DNA of 64,000 bases, from contig NZ_FNZM01000030.1 in the NCBI RefSeq assembly GCF_900109265.1, forward strand, positions 1-64,000. Reading direction: 5' to 3'. Below, one piece after another: positions 8,657 through 15,615 of this stretch; position 1 is the stretch's first letter; each line of letters begins with the position of its first letter. The notes beneath the pieces were generated by a model. It worked only from the letters and a program-made list of their open reading frames with translations. It was not told the DNA's origin and did no database searches. The translations under genes and the position numbers were made by a program. The stretch is from Paraburkholderia tropica (GTDB taxonomy: Bacteria; Pseudomonadota; Gammaproteobacteria; Burkholderiales; Burkholderiaceae).

Positions 8657-9265
8657 ATGAAACCGATTCTTGTGCTCTACTACAGCCGCCATGGCGCCAC
8701 GCGCGAACTCGCGCGCGCCATCGCCCAGGGCATCGACAGCGTGCCGGGCGCCGAGTCGCGCGTGCGCACGGTCCCGCCCGTGTCCAGGGTCTGCGAAGCC
8801 ACTGCGCCCGACATTCCCGACGACGGCCCGCCCTACGCGGAGCTGCGCGACCTCGAGGAATGCGCCGGCCTCGCGCTCGGCTCGCCCACGCGCTTCGGCA
8901 ACATGGCCGCGCCGCTCAAGTATTTTCTCGACGGCACCACGCCGCAGTGGCTCGCGGGCGCGCTCGCGGGCAAGCCTGGCTGCGTGTTCACCTCCACCGG
9001 CAGCCTGCACGGCGGCCAGGAAAGCACGCTGCTCTCGATGATGCTGCCGCTGCTGCATCACGGCATGCTGCTGGTCGGCATTCCCTACACCGAAAGCGCG
9101 CTCGCCTCGACCGAAGGCGGCGGCACGCCTTACGGCGCCTCGCATCACGCGCGCCCGGACGGACGCAACCACGGCCTGAGCGCCGACGAAAAAGCGCTCG
9201 CGGTCGCGCTGGGCGTGCGGCTCGCACGTTCGGCGCTGGCGCTCGCTCAAGGCGAACGGCCGTGA
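8657..9265 (+). CDS. wrbA: NAD(P)H:quinone oxidoreductase, WrbA type
   Basis: A 202-residue flavodoxin-like quinone reductase that reduces quinones by two electrons with FMN and NAD(P)H, avoiding semiquinone radicals. Family marks are the FMN phosphate loop YYSRHGATRELA near residue 9, GSPTRFGNMAAPLKYFLD near residues 75-92, STGSLHGGQEST, and GGTPYGASH near residue 155. Length and order match WrbA. GAGGT at 8649-8653 precedes the ATG. The stop overlaps the GTG start of the DUF2069 gene (GTGA), so the two form an operon. Confidence 0.93.
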   Translation: MKPILVLYYSRHGATRELARAIAQGIDSVPGAESRVRTVPPVSRVCEATAPDIPDDGPPYAELRDLEECAGLALGSPTRFGNMAAPLKYFLDGTTPQWLAGALAGKPGCVFTSTGSLHGGQESTLLSMMLPLLHHGMLLVGIPYTESALASTEGGGTPYGASHHARPDGRNHGLSADEKALAVALGVRLARSALALAQGERP

Positions 9266-9837
9266 ATCGCGCGGACGAAGCGGACAAACCAGCGAACGCT
9301 GATCATGCGGCCAAGGCTGCTTCCACCGCCTCGTCCGCCACGGAGCCGCGCACTTTACCGTCATCGGGCAATTCGCGTCGCGACGATGTGCCGATGCGCG
9401 ACATCGGACCGGAATCGACATCAACGTTTGCCAGCGATCTCGCAGCAATCGGCGCGCCGGGCCGCGTCGCCGGCCGACGCTTTGCCGCGCTCGGCGCCTT
9501 TGCGATGCTGGCCGCGCTCACGCTGCTCTGCCTTGCCTGGGAATGGCGGCTCGCGCCGCTGCGCCCCGGCGGCAGCGCGCTCGTGCTCAAAGCGCTGCCG
9601 CTCGCCTGCGCGCTGCCCGGCGTGCTGCGGCGACGGCTTTATACGCTGCAATGGGCGTCGATGCTGGTGCTGCTCTACTTCGCCGAAGGCATCGTGCGCG
9701 GCATGACCGATCCCGCGCCGGGCAATCTGCTCGGCTGGGTCGAGGTGGCGCTGTCGACCGGCTTCTTTGCCTGCGCGCTGGCTTACGTCGCGCCTTACAA
9801 GCGGGCAGCGCGGCGCGCGAAACGCGGGGCACAATAA
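9262..9837 (+). CDS. DUF2069 membrane protein
   Basis: A DUF2069 protein with four hydrophobic segments in its last 125 residues (FAALGAFAMLAALTLLCLA, then LVLKALPLACALPG, WASMLVLLYFAEGIVRG and FFACALAYVAPY). The domain is common in beta-proteobacteria next to wrbA and has no known function. I take the GTG at 9262, which overlaps the wrbA stop, giving 191 residues with an Ala/Ser-rich, probably disordered N-terminus of about 60 residues. An in-frame ATG at 9394 would give 147 residues, closer to the usual length, so the start is uncertain. Confidence 0.78.
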   Translation: MNRADEADKPANADHAAKAASTASSATEPRTLPSSGNSRRDDVPMRDIGPESTSTFASDLAAIGAPGRVAGRRFAALGAFAMLAALTLLCLAWEWRLAPLRPGGSALVLKALPLACALPGVLRRRLYTLQWASMLVLLYFAEGIVRGMTDPAPGNLLGWVEVALSTGFFACALAYVAPYKRAARRAKRGAQ

Positions 9838-9848
9838 GGCTGCGCGTC

Positions 9849-9887
9849 TGGGTACGACAGTTGGGTGCGACAACTGGGGACGACATC
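9849..9887. repeat. Three tandem imperfect 13-bp repeats
   Basis: Units at 9849-9861, 9862-9874 and 9875-9887 share the pattern TGGGNRCGACANN with exact 13-bp period. They start 12 bp after the DUF2069 stop. The rest of the stretch up to 10136 has no gene I can support. The 30 bp just before the next start are C-rich and lack a clear ribosome site. Confidence 0.75.
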
Positions 9888-10136
9888 TGGCGCGCCGTCA
9901 ACAAAGTCTCAAAGCAGCCACGATAAGCGCACTGCCCGCGCCGCGCCCGGCAGCGCGTCCGACGTGTCAAACTAGCCCTTTGGCCGTCCCGCCACGCCGC
10001 GCCGACATCACGCCACGCGCAGCAAGCACCCGCCCCGAACAGCACCGATCCGCACCGAACAAGCCCAACCGACATCGAACAACAGCGCCCGCACGCCGCC
10101 ACCGCCGACGCGCCCGCCCGAGACACCCGACTCACC

Positions 10137-11573
10137 ATGACCGACACCCAAGCCTCCGTCCAGCCCGCCTTCCTCGACGCCTGCGCCGCCGCCATCGGTG
10201 CGCAGCACGTGCTCACCGACGCCCACGACACCGCGCCCTACCTCGCCGACTGGCGCAAGCGCTATCAGGGCGCGGCGTTCGCGGTGCTCTGCCCGGCCAA
10301 CGCCGATGAAGTCGCCGCCATCGTGAAACTCGCGCACGCCCATCGCGTCGCGATCGTGCCGCAGGGCGGCAACACGGGCCTGGCAGGCGGCGCGACGCCC
10401 GACACGAGCGGCGCGCAAGCGGTCCTGAGCCTGCGCCGCCTGAATCGCGTGCGCGAGATCGACGCGCACAACAACACCATCACCGTCGAAGCGGGCGTGA
10501 TCCTCGCCGAAGTGCAGGCGCGCGCCGCCGACGCGGGTCGTCTGTTCCCGCTCTCGCTCGCCGCGGAAGGCAGCTGTACGATCGGCGGCAATCTGTCGAC
10601 CAACGCAGGCGGCACCGGCGTGCTGCGCTACGGCAACACGCGCGAGCTGTGTCTCGGTCTCGAAGTGGTCACGCCGCAAGGCGAACTCTGGGACGGCCTG
10701 CGCGGACTGCGCAAGGACAACACGGGCTACGATCTGCGCGATCTGTTCATCGGCGCGGAAGGCACGCTCGGCATCATCACGGCGGCGGTCATGAAGCTGC
10801 ATCCGCAACCGGCGGCGCGCGTCACCGCGCTCGCGGCGCTCGGCTCGGCCCACGCCGCGCTCGACTTTCTCTCGCTCGCGCAGCGCTACGCGGGCCCGCT
10901 GCTGACCGGCTTCGAGCTGATGTCGGACTTCTGCATGCAGCTCGTCAATCGTCACTTCCCGCAACTGCGCTATCCGTTCCAGGCGCGCCACGCGCAGGTC
11001 GTGCTGCTCGAACTCTCGGATAACGAAAGCGAGGAACACGGCCGCGCGCTGTTCGAGAAGCTGATGGAAGCGGCGCTCGAACAAGGTCTCGTCGACGACG
11101 CCGTGGTCGCCGAAAACCTCACGCAGTCGCAGGCGTTCTGGAATATCCGCGAGCACATTCCGCTCGCGCAGGCGCAGGAAGGGCTGAACGTGAAGCACGA
11201 TATCGGCGTGCCGATTTCGCGCATCGGCCACTTCATCGAGGAAACCGACGCCGAAATCGCCCGCACGGTGCCCGGCGCGCGCATGGTCACGTTCGGCCAT
11301 CTCGGCGACGGCAATCTGCACTACAACGTGCAGGCGCCCGAGGGCGGCGACCCGAAGCGCTTTCTTGCGGAAAACGAGAAAACGCTGAACCGCATCGTCT
11401 ACGACAGCGTCGCGCGTCATCGCGGCACGATCAGCGCGGAACACGGCCTCGGCCAGTTGAAAGTCGACGAAAACGCGCACTACAAGAGCGAAGTCGAAAT
11501 GGCGATGATGCGCGCGATCAAGCACGCGCTCGATCCGCTCGATCTGATGAATCCGGGCAAAGTGATTCGCTGA
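10137..11573 (+). CDS. FAD-linked D-2-hydroxyacid dehydrogenase (GlcD / D-2-hydroxyglutarate dehydrogenase-like)
   Basis: A 478-residue flavoprotein of the PCMH-type FAD-binding family. The FAD motif PQGGNTGLAGGATPD lies near residues 79-93, S-C-T-I-G-G-N-L-S-T-N-A-G-G-T near 145, and the C-terminal substrate domain has GHLGDGNLHYNV near 387 and SAEHGLGQLK near 430, with the histidines expected to bind metal or substrate. Such enzymes oxidise D-lactate, glycolate or D-2-hydroxyglutarate and pass electrons to the quinone pool or ETF. No iron-sulfur partner (GlcE/GlcF) is adjacent, which favours a stand-alone D-2-hydroxyglutarate or D-lactate type enzyme. The exact substrate is not visible. Confidence 0.9.
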   Translation: MTDTQASVQPAFLDACAAAIGAQHVLTDAHDTAPYLADWRKRYQGAAFAVLCPANADEVAAIVKLAHAHRVAIVPQGGNTGLAGGATPDTSGAQAVLSLRRLNRVREIDAHNNTITVEAGVILAEVQARAADAGRLFPLSLAAEGSCTIGGNLSTNAGGTGVLRYGNTRELCLGLEVVTPQGELWDGLRGLRKDNTGYDLRDLFIGAEGTLGIITAAVMKLHPQPAARVTALAALGSAHAALDFLSLAQRYAGPLLTGFELMSDFCMQLVNRHFPQLRYPFQARHAQVVLLELSDNESEEHGRALFEKLMEAALEQGLVDDAVVAENLTQSQAFWNIREHIPLAQAQEGLNVKHDIGVPISRIGHFIEETDAEIARTVPGARMVTFGHLGDGNLHYNVQAPEGGDPKRFLAENEKTLNRIVYDSVARHRGTISAEHGLGQLKVDENAHYKSEVEMAMMRAIKHALDPLDLMNPGKVIR

Positions 11574-11614
11574 AGACGTCGCTGAACCCGTCGCTGAACG
11601 CGCAAGGAGCCGAT

Positions 11615-12421
11615 GTGAAAGTTCGCGTGCTGTCCGATCTGCATCTGGAAAACGACGAGCCGGACCTGATCCCGCACGCCGACGCCGACCTCGTCGTGCT
11701 CGCGGGCGACATCCACAATCACGGGCTCGGGCTGCGCTGGGCCGCCGAGACCTTCGACGCGGACGTGCCGGTGATCTACGTGCCGGGCAATCACGAGTAT
11801 TACGACGGCGAACTCGGCGCGCTCGAAGCGGCGATGCGCGACGCCGCCGCGACGCTCGACAACGTACACTTCCTGAACAACGGCGTCTATGTCGATCCGC
11901 AGGGCCGCTATCGCGTGCTCGGCACGACGCTGTGGGCCGACTTCGCGCTGTTCGGCGCGAGCGACGCGGCGCGCGAGGCCGCCATCGCATCGGCGCTGCG
12001 CGTGATGCTCGATTTCAAGGGTTTGATTCAGGTGTCCTGGCCGGACAGTCCGCAAGCGGGCGCGCGTGATTTCACGCCCGCGGATTCGCTCGCGCTGCAT
12101 GCGCGCTCGCGCGCGTGGCTGGAGGCGGAACTGGCGAAGCCGTTTGCGGGCAAGACGATCGTGGTGACGCACCACGCGCCGCATCGGCAGAGCCTGGCGG
12201 CGCGTTATGCGACCGATCCGGTGTCGGCGGGATTCGTGAGCGATCTCGGCGCGCTGGTGGGTGCGCCCGCCGCGCTCTGGGTGCACGGCCACACGCATAC
12301 GTGCTTCGACTACACGGTCGGCGGCACGCGCGTGGTGTGCAATCCGCGCGGTTATCGCGACCGGCGCACGGGCCTGCCGGAGAATCCGGCCTTCGCGTGG
12401 GACAAGGTCGTGGAAATTTAA
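11615..12421 (+). CDS. Metallophosphoesterase
   Basis: A 268-residue calcineurin-like phosphoesterase with all the metal-binding blocks in order: SDLHLE (residues 7-12), AGDIHNH near 31, PGNHEYY near 57, THHAPH near 185, and HGHTHT near 227. The substrate is not evident; relatives act on phosphodiesters or nucleotides. The start is the GTG at 11615, preceded by AAGGAG at 11604-11609; an overlapping ATG at 11613 is out of frame. It follows the dehydrogenase gene by 41 bp and is probably co-transcribed with it. Confidence 0.9.
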   Translation: MKVRVLSDLHLENDEPDLIPHADADLVVLAGDIHNHGLGLRWAAETFDADVPVIYVPGNHEYYDGELGALEAAMRDAAATLDNVHFLNNGVYVDPQGRYRVLGTTLWADFALFGASDAAREAAIASALRVMLDFKGLIQVSWPDSPQAGARDFTPADSLALHARSRAWLEAELAKPFAGKTIVVTHHAPHRQSLAARYATDPVSAGFVSDLGALVGAPAALWVHGHTHTCFDYTVGGTRVVCNPRGYRDRRTGLPENPAFAWDKVVEI

Positions 12422-12450
12422 GTCAGACGAAGCGTTGCCGCTTCATGGCA

Positions 12451-12475
12451 GCCGGCTCGCGAACGGAGCCGGCTC
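12451..12475. terminator. Hairpin downstream of the metallophosphoesterase gene
   Basis: A perfect 9-bp stem (AGCCGGCTC at 12451-12459, GAGCCGGCT at 12467-12475) with a 7-nt loop, 30 bp past the stop. It has no T-run, so it may be a weak or factor-assisted terminator, or an RNA-stabilising hairpin. Confidence 0.5.
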
Positions 12476-12500
12476 GGTGAGGCAAGGAAAGCTGGCGCGC

Positions 12501-12550
12501 GCTAAATTGGGCTCGATCGCGCTAAATCGCGCTAAATCGCGCTTGATCGC
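12501..12550. repeat. Five tandem 10-bp repeats (consensus GCTAAATCGC)
   Basis: Units at 12501, 12511, 12521, 12531 and 12541 keep an exact 10-bp period. Two copies are identical to the consensus and the others differ at up to three bases. The array sits between the metallophosphoesterase and the stop codon of the small minus-strand gene, 5 bp beyond it. A 10-bp period is close to one helical turn. Confidence 0.85.
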
Positions 12551-12555
12551 GACAA

Positions 12556-12708
12556 TCAGCGCAGCGGCCGCGAACGATCAACCGGGCGCTGCACGCGCAG
12601 GGCGACGGGCTGGAGCTGCGCGCGGCGCATGCGCAGCAGGTCGCGCGATGCGGCGATGCCGATCAGGCCCATCATCACGGCGATGCCGATCATCAGATGC
12701 GTATCCAT
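12556..12708 (-). CDS. Small single-helix membrane protein (50 residues)
   Basis: A short open frame on the minus strand, start ATG at 12708 and stop TGA at 12558-12556. GAGGA lies 6 bp before the ATG, a good ribosome site. The product opens MDTHLMIGIAVMMGLIGIAA, one hydrophobic helix at residues 5-20, followed by a strongly basic tail with about eleven arginines (RDLLRMRRAQ and onward), so by the positive-inside rule the C-terminus should be cytoplasmic. I recognise no family. It lies on the same strand as, and 166 bp downstream of, the efflux regulator gene. It could act on the neighbouring efflux pump, but that is only inference from position. Confidence 0.65.
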   Translation of the reverse strand: MDTHLMIGIAVMMGLIGIAASRDLLRMRRAQLQPVALRVQRPVDRSRPLR

Positions 12709-12874
12709 GGAAATCCTCAGGTTCTGGCGAATTGACGTTTCAGTCCCGATACCTTACCAAGCCGCCCCGCGGCCGTGCGTAAGCAAGTGTTGCGAGAACC
12801 CGATCCTGTAACAGCGTGTCACGGTCCGCCCCAATAACGGGCCGGGCCGGCGCCCTGCGCGTTCAGGTATTCAC

Positions 12875-13816
12875 TCAGGTGCGCGCGAAACGACGCAGTT
12901 CGGCCTGATCCTCGGCGAGCGTCGTCGGCAGCTTTTCGCGCAGCAGCTCGACCCATGTGCGGATCTTCGCATCGAGATACTGGCGCGACGGATACATCGC
13001 GTAGACGTTCATCTCCTGCGAGGTGTACTCGGGCAGGATCCAGACGAGTTCGCCGCTGCGCAGACCGCTGATCGCCGAATAAATCGGCAGCAGCCCCACG
13101 CCCATGCCCTCGCTCACCGCCACGGCCAGCGCCTCGGCCACGTTCACCTGGAACGTGGGCGCTGCGCCCAGATCGATCGTCTCGTTGCCGTTCGGGCCGC
13201 TGAACTGCCATTGCGACACTGGAAACACCGGCGTCACGAGTTGCAGACAGGTGTGGTTGACGAGATCGGCGGGCTTTTGCGGCACGCCGCGCCGCTCCAG
13301 ATAGGCGGGCGATGCGCACGCAATGCTGAACGCGCTCGTCAGCCGCTGCGAGACGAAACCCGAATCGGGCAGATCGGTCGCCAGCACGAGCGCGACGTCG
13401 TAGCCCTCGTCGAGCAGGTCCGGCATGCGCTGCGCGAGCGTCAGCTCCACCTGCACGTCCGGATACATCTGTTGATACTGCCCCACCGCCGGCACCACAT
13501 AGTGCTGGCCGAAGCTCGTCATGGCATGGACTTTGAGCTTGCCCGACGGACGCGCATGCGCGTCGCCGGCCTCGGCTTCCGCCTGATCGACGTACGCCAG
13601 GATCTGCTCGCAACGTTGCAGATAACGCTCGCCAGCCTCGGTGAGCGCGATGCGGCGCGTCGTGCGGTTCAGCAGACGCGTGCGCAGATGCGCCTCCAGA
13701 TCGGAGACCGCGCGCGACGCGTACGCCGTCGTCGTATTCAGGTGCTGAGCCGCGCCGGTGAAGCTGCCGGCTTCGACCACCCGCACGAATACCCGCATGT
13801 TTTGAAGCGTATCCAT
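12875..13816 (-). CDS. LysR-family regulator of the adjacent efflux operon (AaeR-like)
   Basis: A 313-residue LysR-type regulator: winged helix-turn-helix at residues 1-60 (FVRVVEAGSFTGAAQHL, then LEAHLRTRLLNRTTRRI), followed by a two-lobed effector domain (about residues 90-300). It is divergent from an AaeXAB-like efflux operon, the usual place for AaeR, which activates such pumps in response to aromatic carboxylic acids such as 4-hydroxybenzoate. The effector is inferred. The 156 bp between the genes hold T-N11-A type dyads (see the regulatory entry), fitting control of both directions. Confidence 0.9.
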   Translation of the reverse strand: MDTLQNMRVFVRVVEAGSFTGAAQHLNTTTAYASRAVSDLEAHLRTRLLNRTTRRIALTEAGERYLQRCEQILAYVDQAEAEAGDAHARPSGKLKVHAMTSFGQHYVVPAVGQYQQMYPDVQVELTLAQRMPDLLDEGYDVALVLATDLPDSGFVSQRLTSAFSIACASPAYLERRGVPQKPADLVNHTCLQLVTPVFPVSQWQFSGPNGNETIDLGAAPTFQVNVAEALAVAVSEGMGVGLLPIYSAISGLRSGELVWILPEYTSQEMNVYAMYPSRQYLDAKIRTWVELLREKLPTTLAEDQAELRRFART

Positions 13817-13844
13817 ACCAATCCTCTATCTGACGGACGAATTG

Positions 13845-13934
13845 TTACACGTTTCGTAAAATCTATTATCTCACATCCCGTAAAAATGCCTTGCATCCTT
13901 ACCAGTTATTCGCCAATCGAGCAAAAAATATAAT
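13845..13934 (+). promoter_or_regulatory. LysR boxes and promoter of the efflux operon (candidate)
   Basis: TTAC-N7-GTAA at 13845-13859 contains a T-N11-A LysR core. CGTAAAA occurs at 13855-13861 and again at 13879-13885, 24 bp apart, in direct orientation. Downstream, TTATTC (13906-13911), a 17-bp spacer and a perfect TATAAT (13929-13934) form a plausible sigma-70 promoter about 39 bp before the lipoprotein gene. The region is far richer in A+T than its neighbours. Confidence 0.55.
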
Positions 13935-13972
13935 GACGCACAGTGATCTATAGCCAAGTTAAGGAGTAAAAC

Positions 13973-15604
13973 GTGCAGTCACCGGTACCGAAAGGACTCG
14001 CCGCACTCACGGTTCTTACGTTCTCGTTGATAATCGCGGGCTGCGCCAGTACCGGGGGAATCGCACCGCAAGCGAAACACGTGGAAGCGGCCGATCTGGA
14101 CGCGGGCACGGCTATCCGCGCCGCCAATACCGACGCGCAATGGCCCGCCAGCGACTGGTGGCGCGCCTATAACGACCCGCAGCTCAATGCCTGGATCGAA
14201 GCCTCGATCGCGGGCAATCCGACGCTCTCGGGCGCGCAGGCACGCGTTCGCGAAGCGCGCGCGATGGCGGGCGTCGCCCAGGCCGGCCTGCTGCCGCAAA
14301 TCAACGGCAGTATGTCGGTGCAGCGCCAGCACTGGTCGGACAATATCTACTACGGTCCCGGCTCGCTCGCTAATTCGAATACGTGGAACAACACGGCCTC
14401 GCTCGGCCTGTCCTATCACCTCGATCTCTGGGGGCAGGACAAGAACAACGCCGAGCGCGCGCTCGACATGGCGCACGCCACGGCCGCCGACGCGCGCGCC
14501 GCACAGCTCGAACTCGAAGCGAACGTCACGCGCGCCTACATCGAAATGTCGATGAACTACGCGCTGCTCGACATCGCGAAGCAGACGCTCGGCGAACAGC
14601 AGAAAATTCTCGCGCTCGCGCAGCGCCGCCTGAAGGGCGGTATCGGCACCCAGCTCGAAGTGAGCCAGGCCGAAACGCCGCTGCCCGAGTACGAACGCCA
14701 GATCGACGCGCTGGAAGAATCGATCGCGCTCGGCAAGAACCAGCTCGCGGCGCTCGCGGGCAAGGGTCCGGGCGCGGGCGAATCCATCACGCGTCCGGCG
14801 CTCGTGCTGTCGGCGCCGGCCGGCCTGCCCTCGGCGCTGCCGGCGGAGCTGATCGGCCATCGCCCGGATGTCGTGGCGGCGCGCTGGACCGTCGCCGCCC
14901 AGGCGCGAGGCATCGACGTGGCGAAGGCGGACTTCTATCCGAACGTGAACCTGCTGGTGTCGATGGGCGGCTATGCCGCCGCCGGCCCGCTATTCCAGTT
15001 CCTCAAGTCGATGAGCGGCAGCTACGCGGCCGGTCCCGCGTTGTCACTGCCGATTTTCGACGGCGGACGCCTGCGCGCGCAACTCGGCGCGCAGTCGGCG
15101 GAATACGACTTTGCGGTCGATCAGTACAACCAGACGATCGTCACCGCGCTCAAGGAAATCGCCGACCAGGTCGTGCGCATGCGCTCGCTGGCGACCCAGG
15201 AAGAGGACGCGCATCGCTCGGTCGCGGCCGCGCAGCGCAACTACGACCTCTCGCAGGAAGGCTATCGCCGCGGTCTGACCGACTATCTGAACGTGCTGAT
15301 CGCGCAATCGCAGCTGCTGCGTGCGCAGGAAGGCGTGGCGCGCATTCAGGCCGAACGTCTGGGCGCGCACGCGACGCTCGTGACGGCGCTGGGCGGCGGC
15401 GTGGTCGACGCATCGAACGATCCGTCCGCGAAGGGCCCGACGCAGGCCGAGCAATTGCCCGCGCACGGCAAGAAGACGCGCTCGATCCCGCTGATGCCGG
15501 CCGCGCTGCTCGCGCCGAAGTCCGGCGGCGAGAATGCCGACAGCGCGGATAGCACCGCGGGCGCGGCCACGTCGGCGAACCCGTCGGCGAACCCGGCGAA
15601 CTGA
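13973..15604 (+). CDS. Outer-membrane efflux lipoprotein, NodT/OprM family
   Basis: A 543-residue TolC-like outer-membrane channel. It starts at a GTG preceded by AAGGAG (13961-13966). A lipoprotein signal peptide ends in the lipobox I-A-G-C with Cys24 as the lipid site. Two outer-membrane efflux repeats follow (roughly residues 65-260 and 280-480), including the W-W-x-x-Y-N-D-P segment near residue 61 and the G-H-R-P-D-V motif near residue 298. The last 70 residues are Ala/Ser/Asn-rich and probably disordered, longer than in most relatives. First gene of the efflux operon, 11 bp before the FUSC gene. Confidence 0.92.
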   Translation: MQSPVPKGLAALTVLTFSLIIAGCASTGGIAPQAKHVEAADLDAGTAIRAANTDAQWPASDWWRAYNDPQLNAWIEASIAGNPTLSGAQARVREARAMAGVAQAGLLPQINGSMSVQRQHWSDNIYYGPGSLANSNTWNNTASLGLSYHLDLWGQDKNNAERALDMAHATAADARAAQLELEANVTRAYIEMSMNYALLDIAKQTLGEQQKILALAQRRLKGGIGTQLEVSQAETPLPEYERQIDALEESIALGKNQLAALAGKGPGAGESITRPALVLSAPAGLPSALPAELIGHRPDVVAARWTVAAQARGIDVAKADFYPNVNLLVSMGGYAAAGPLFQFLKSMSGSYAAGPALSLPIFDGGRLRAQLGAQSAEYDFAVDQYNQTIVTALKEIADQVVRMRSLATQEEDAHRSVAAAQRNYDLSQEGYRRGLTDYLNVLIAQSQLLRAQEGVARIQAERLGAHATLVTALGGGVVDASNDPSAKGPTQAEQLPAHGKKTRSIPLMPAALLAPKSGGENADSADSTAGAATSANPSANPAN

Positions 15605-15615
15605 GGCGCACGTCC

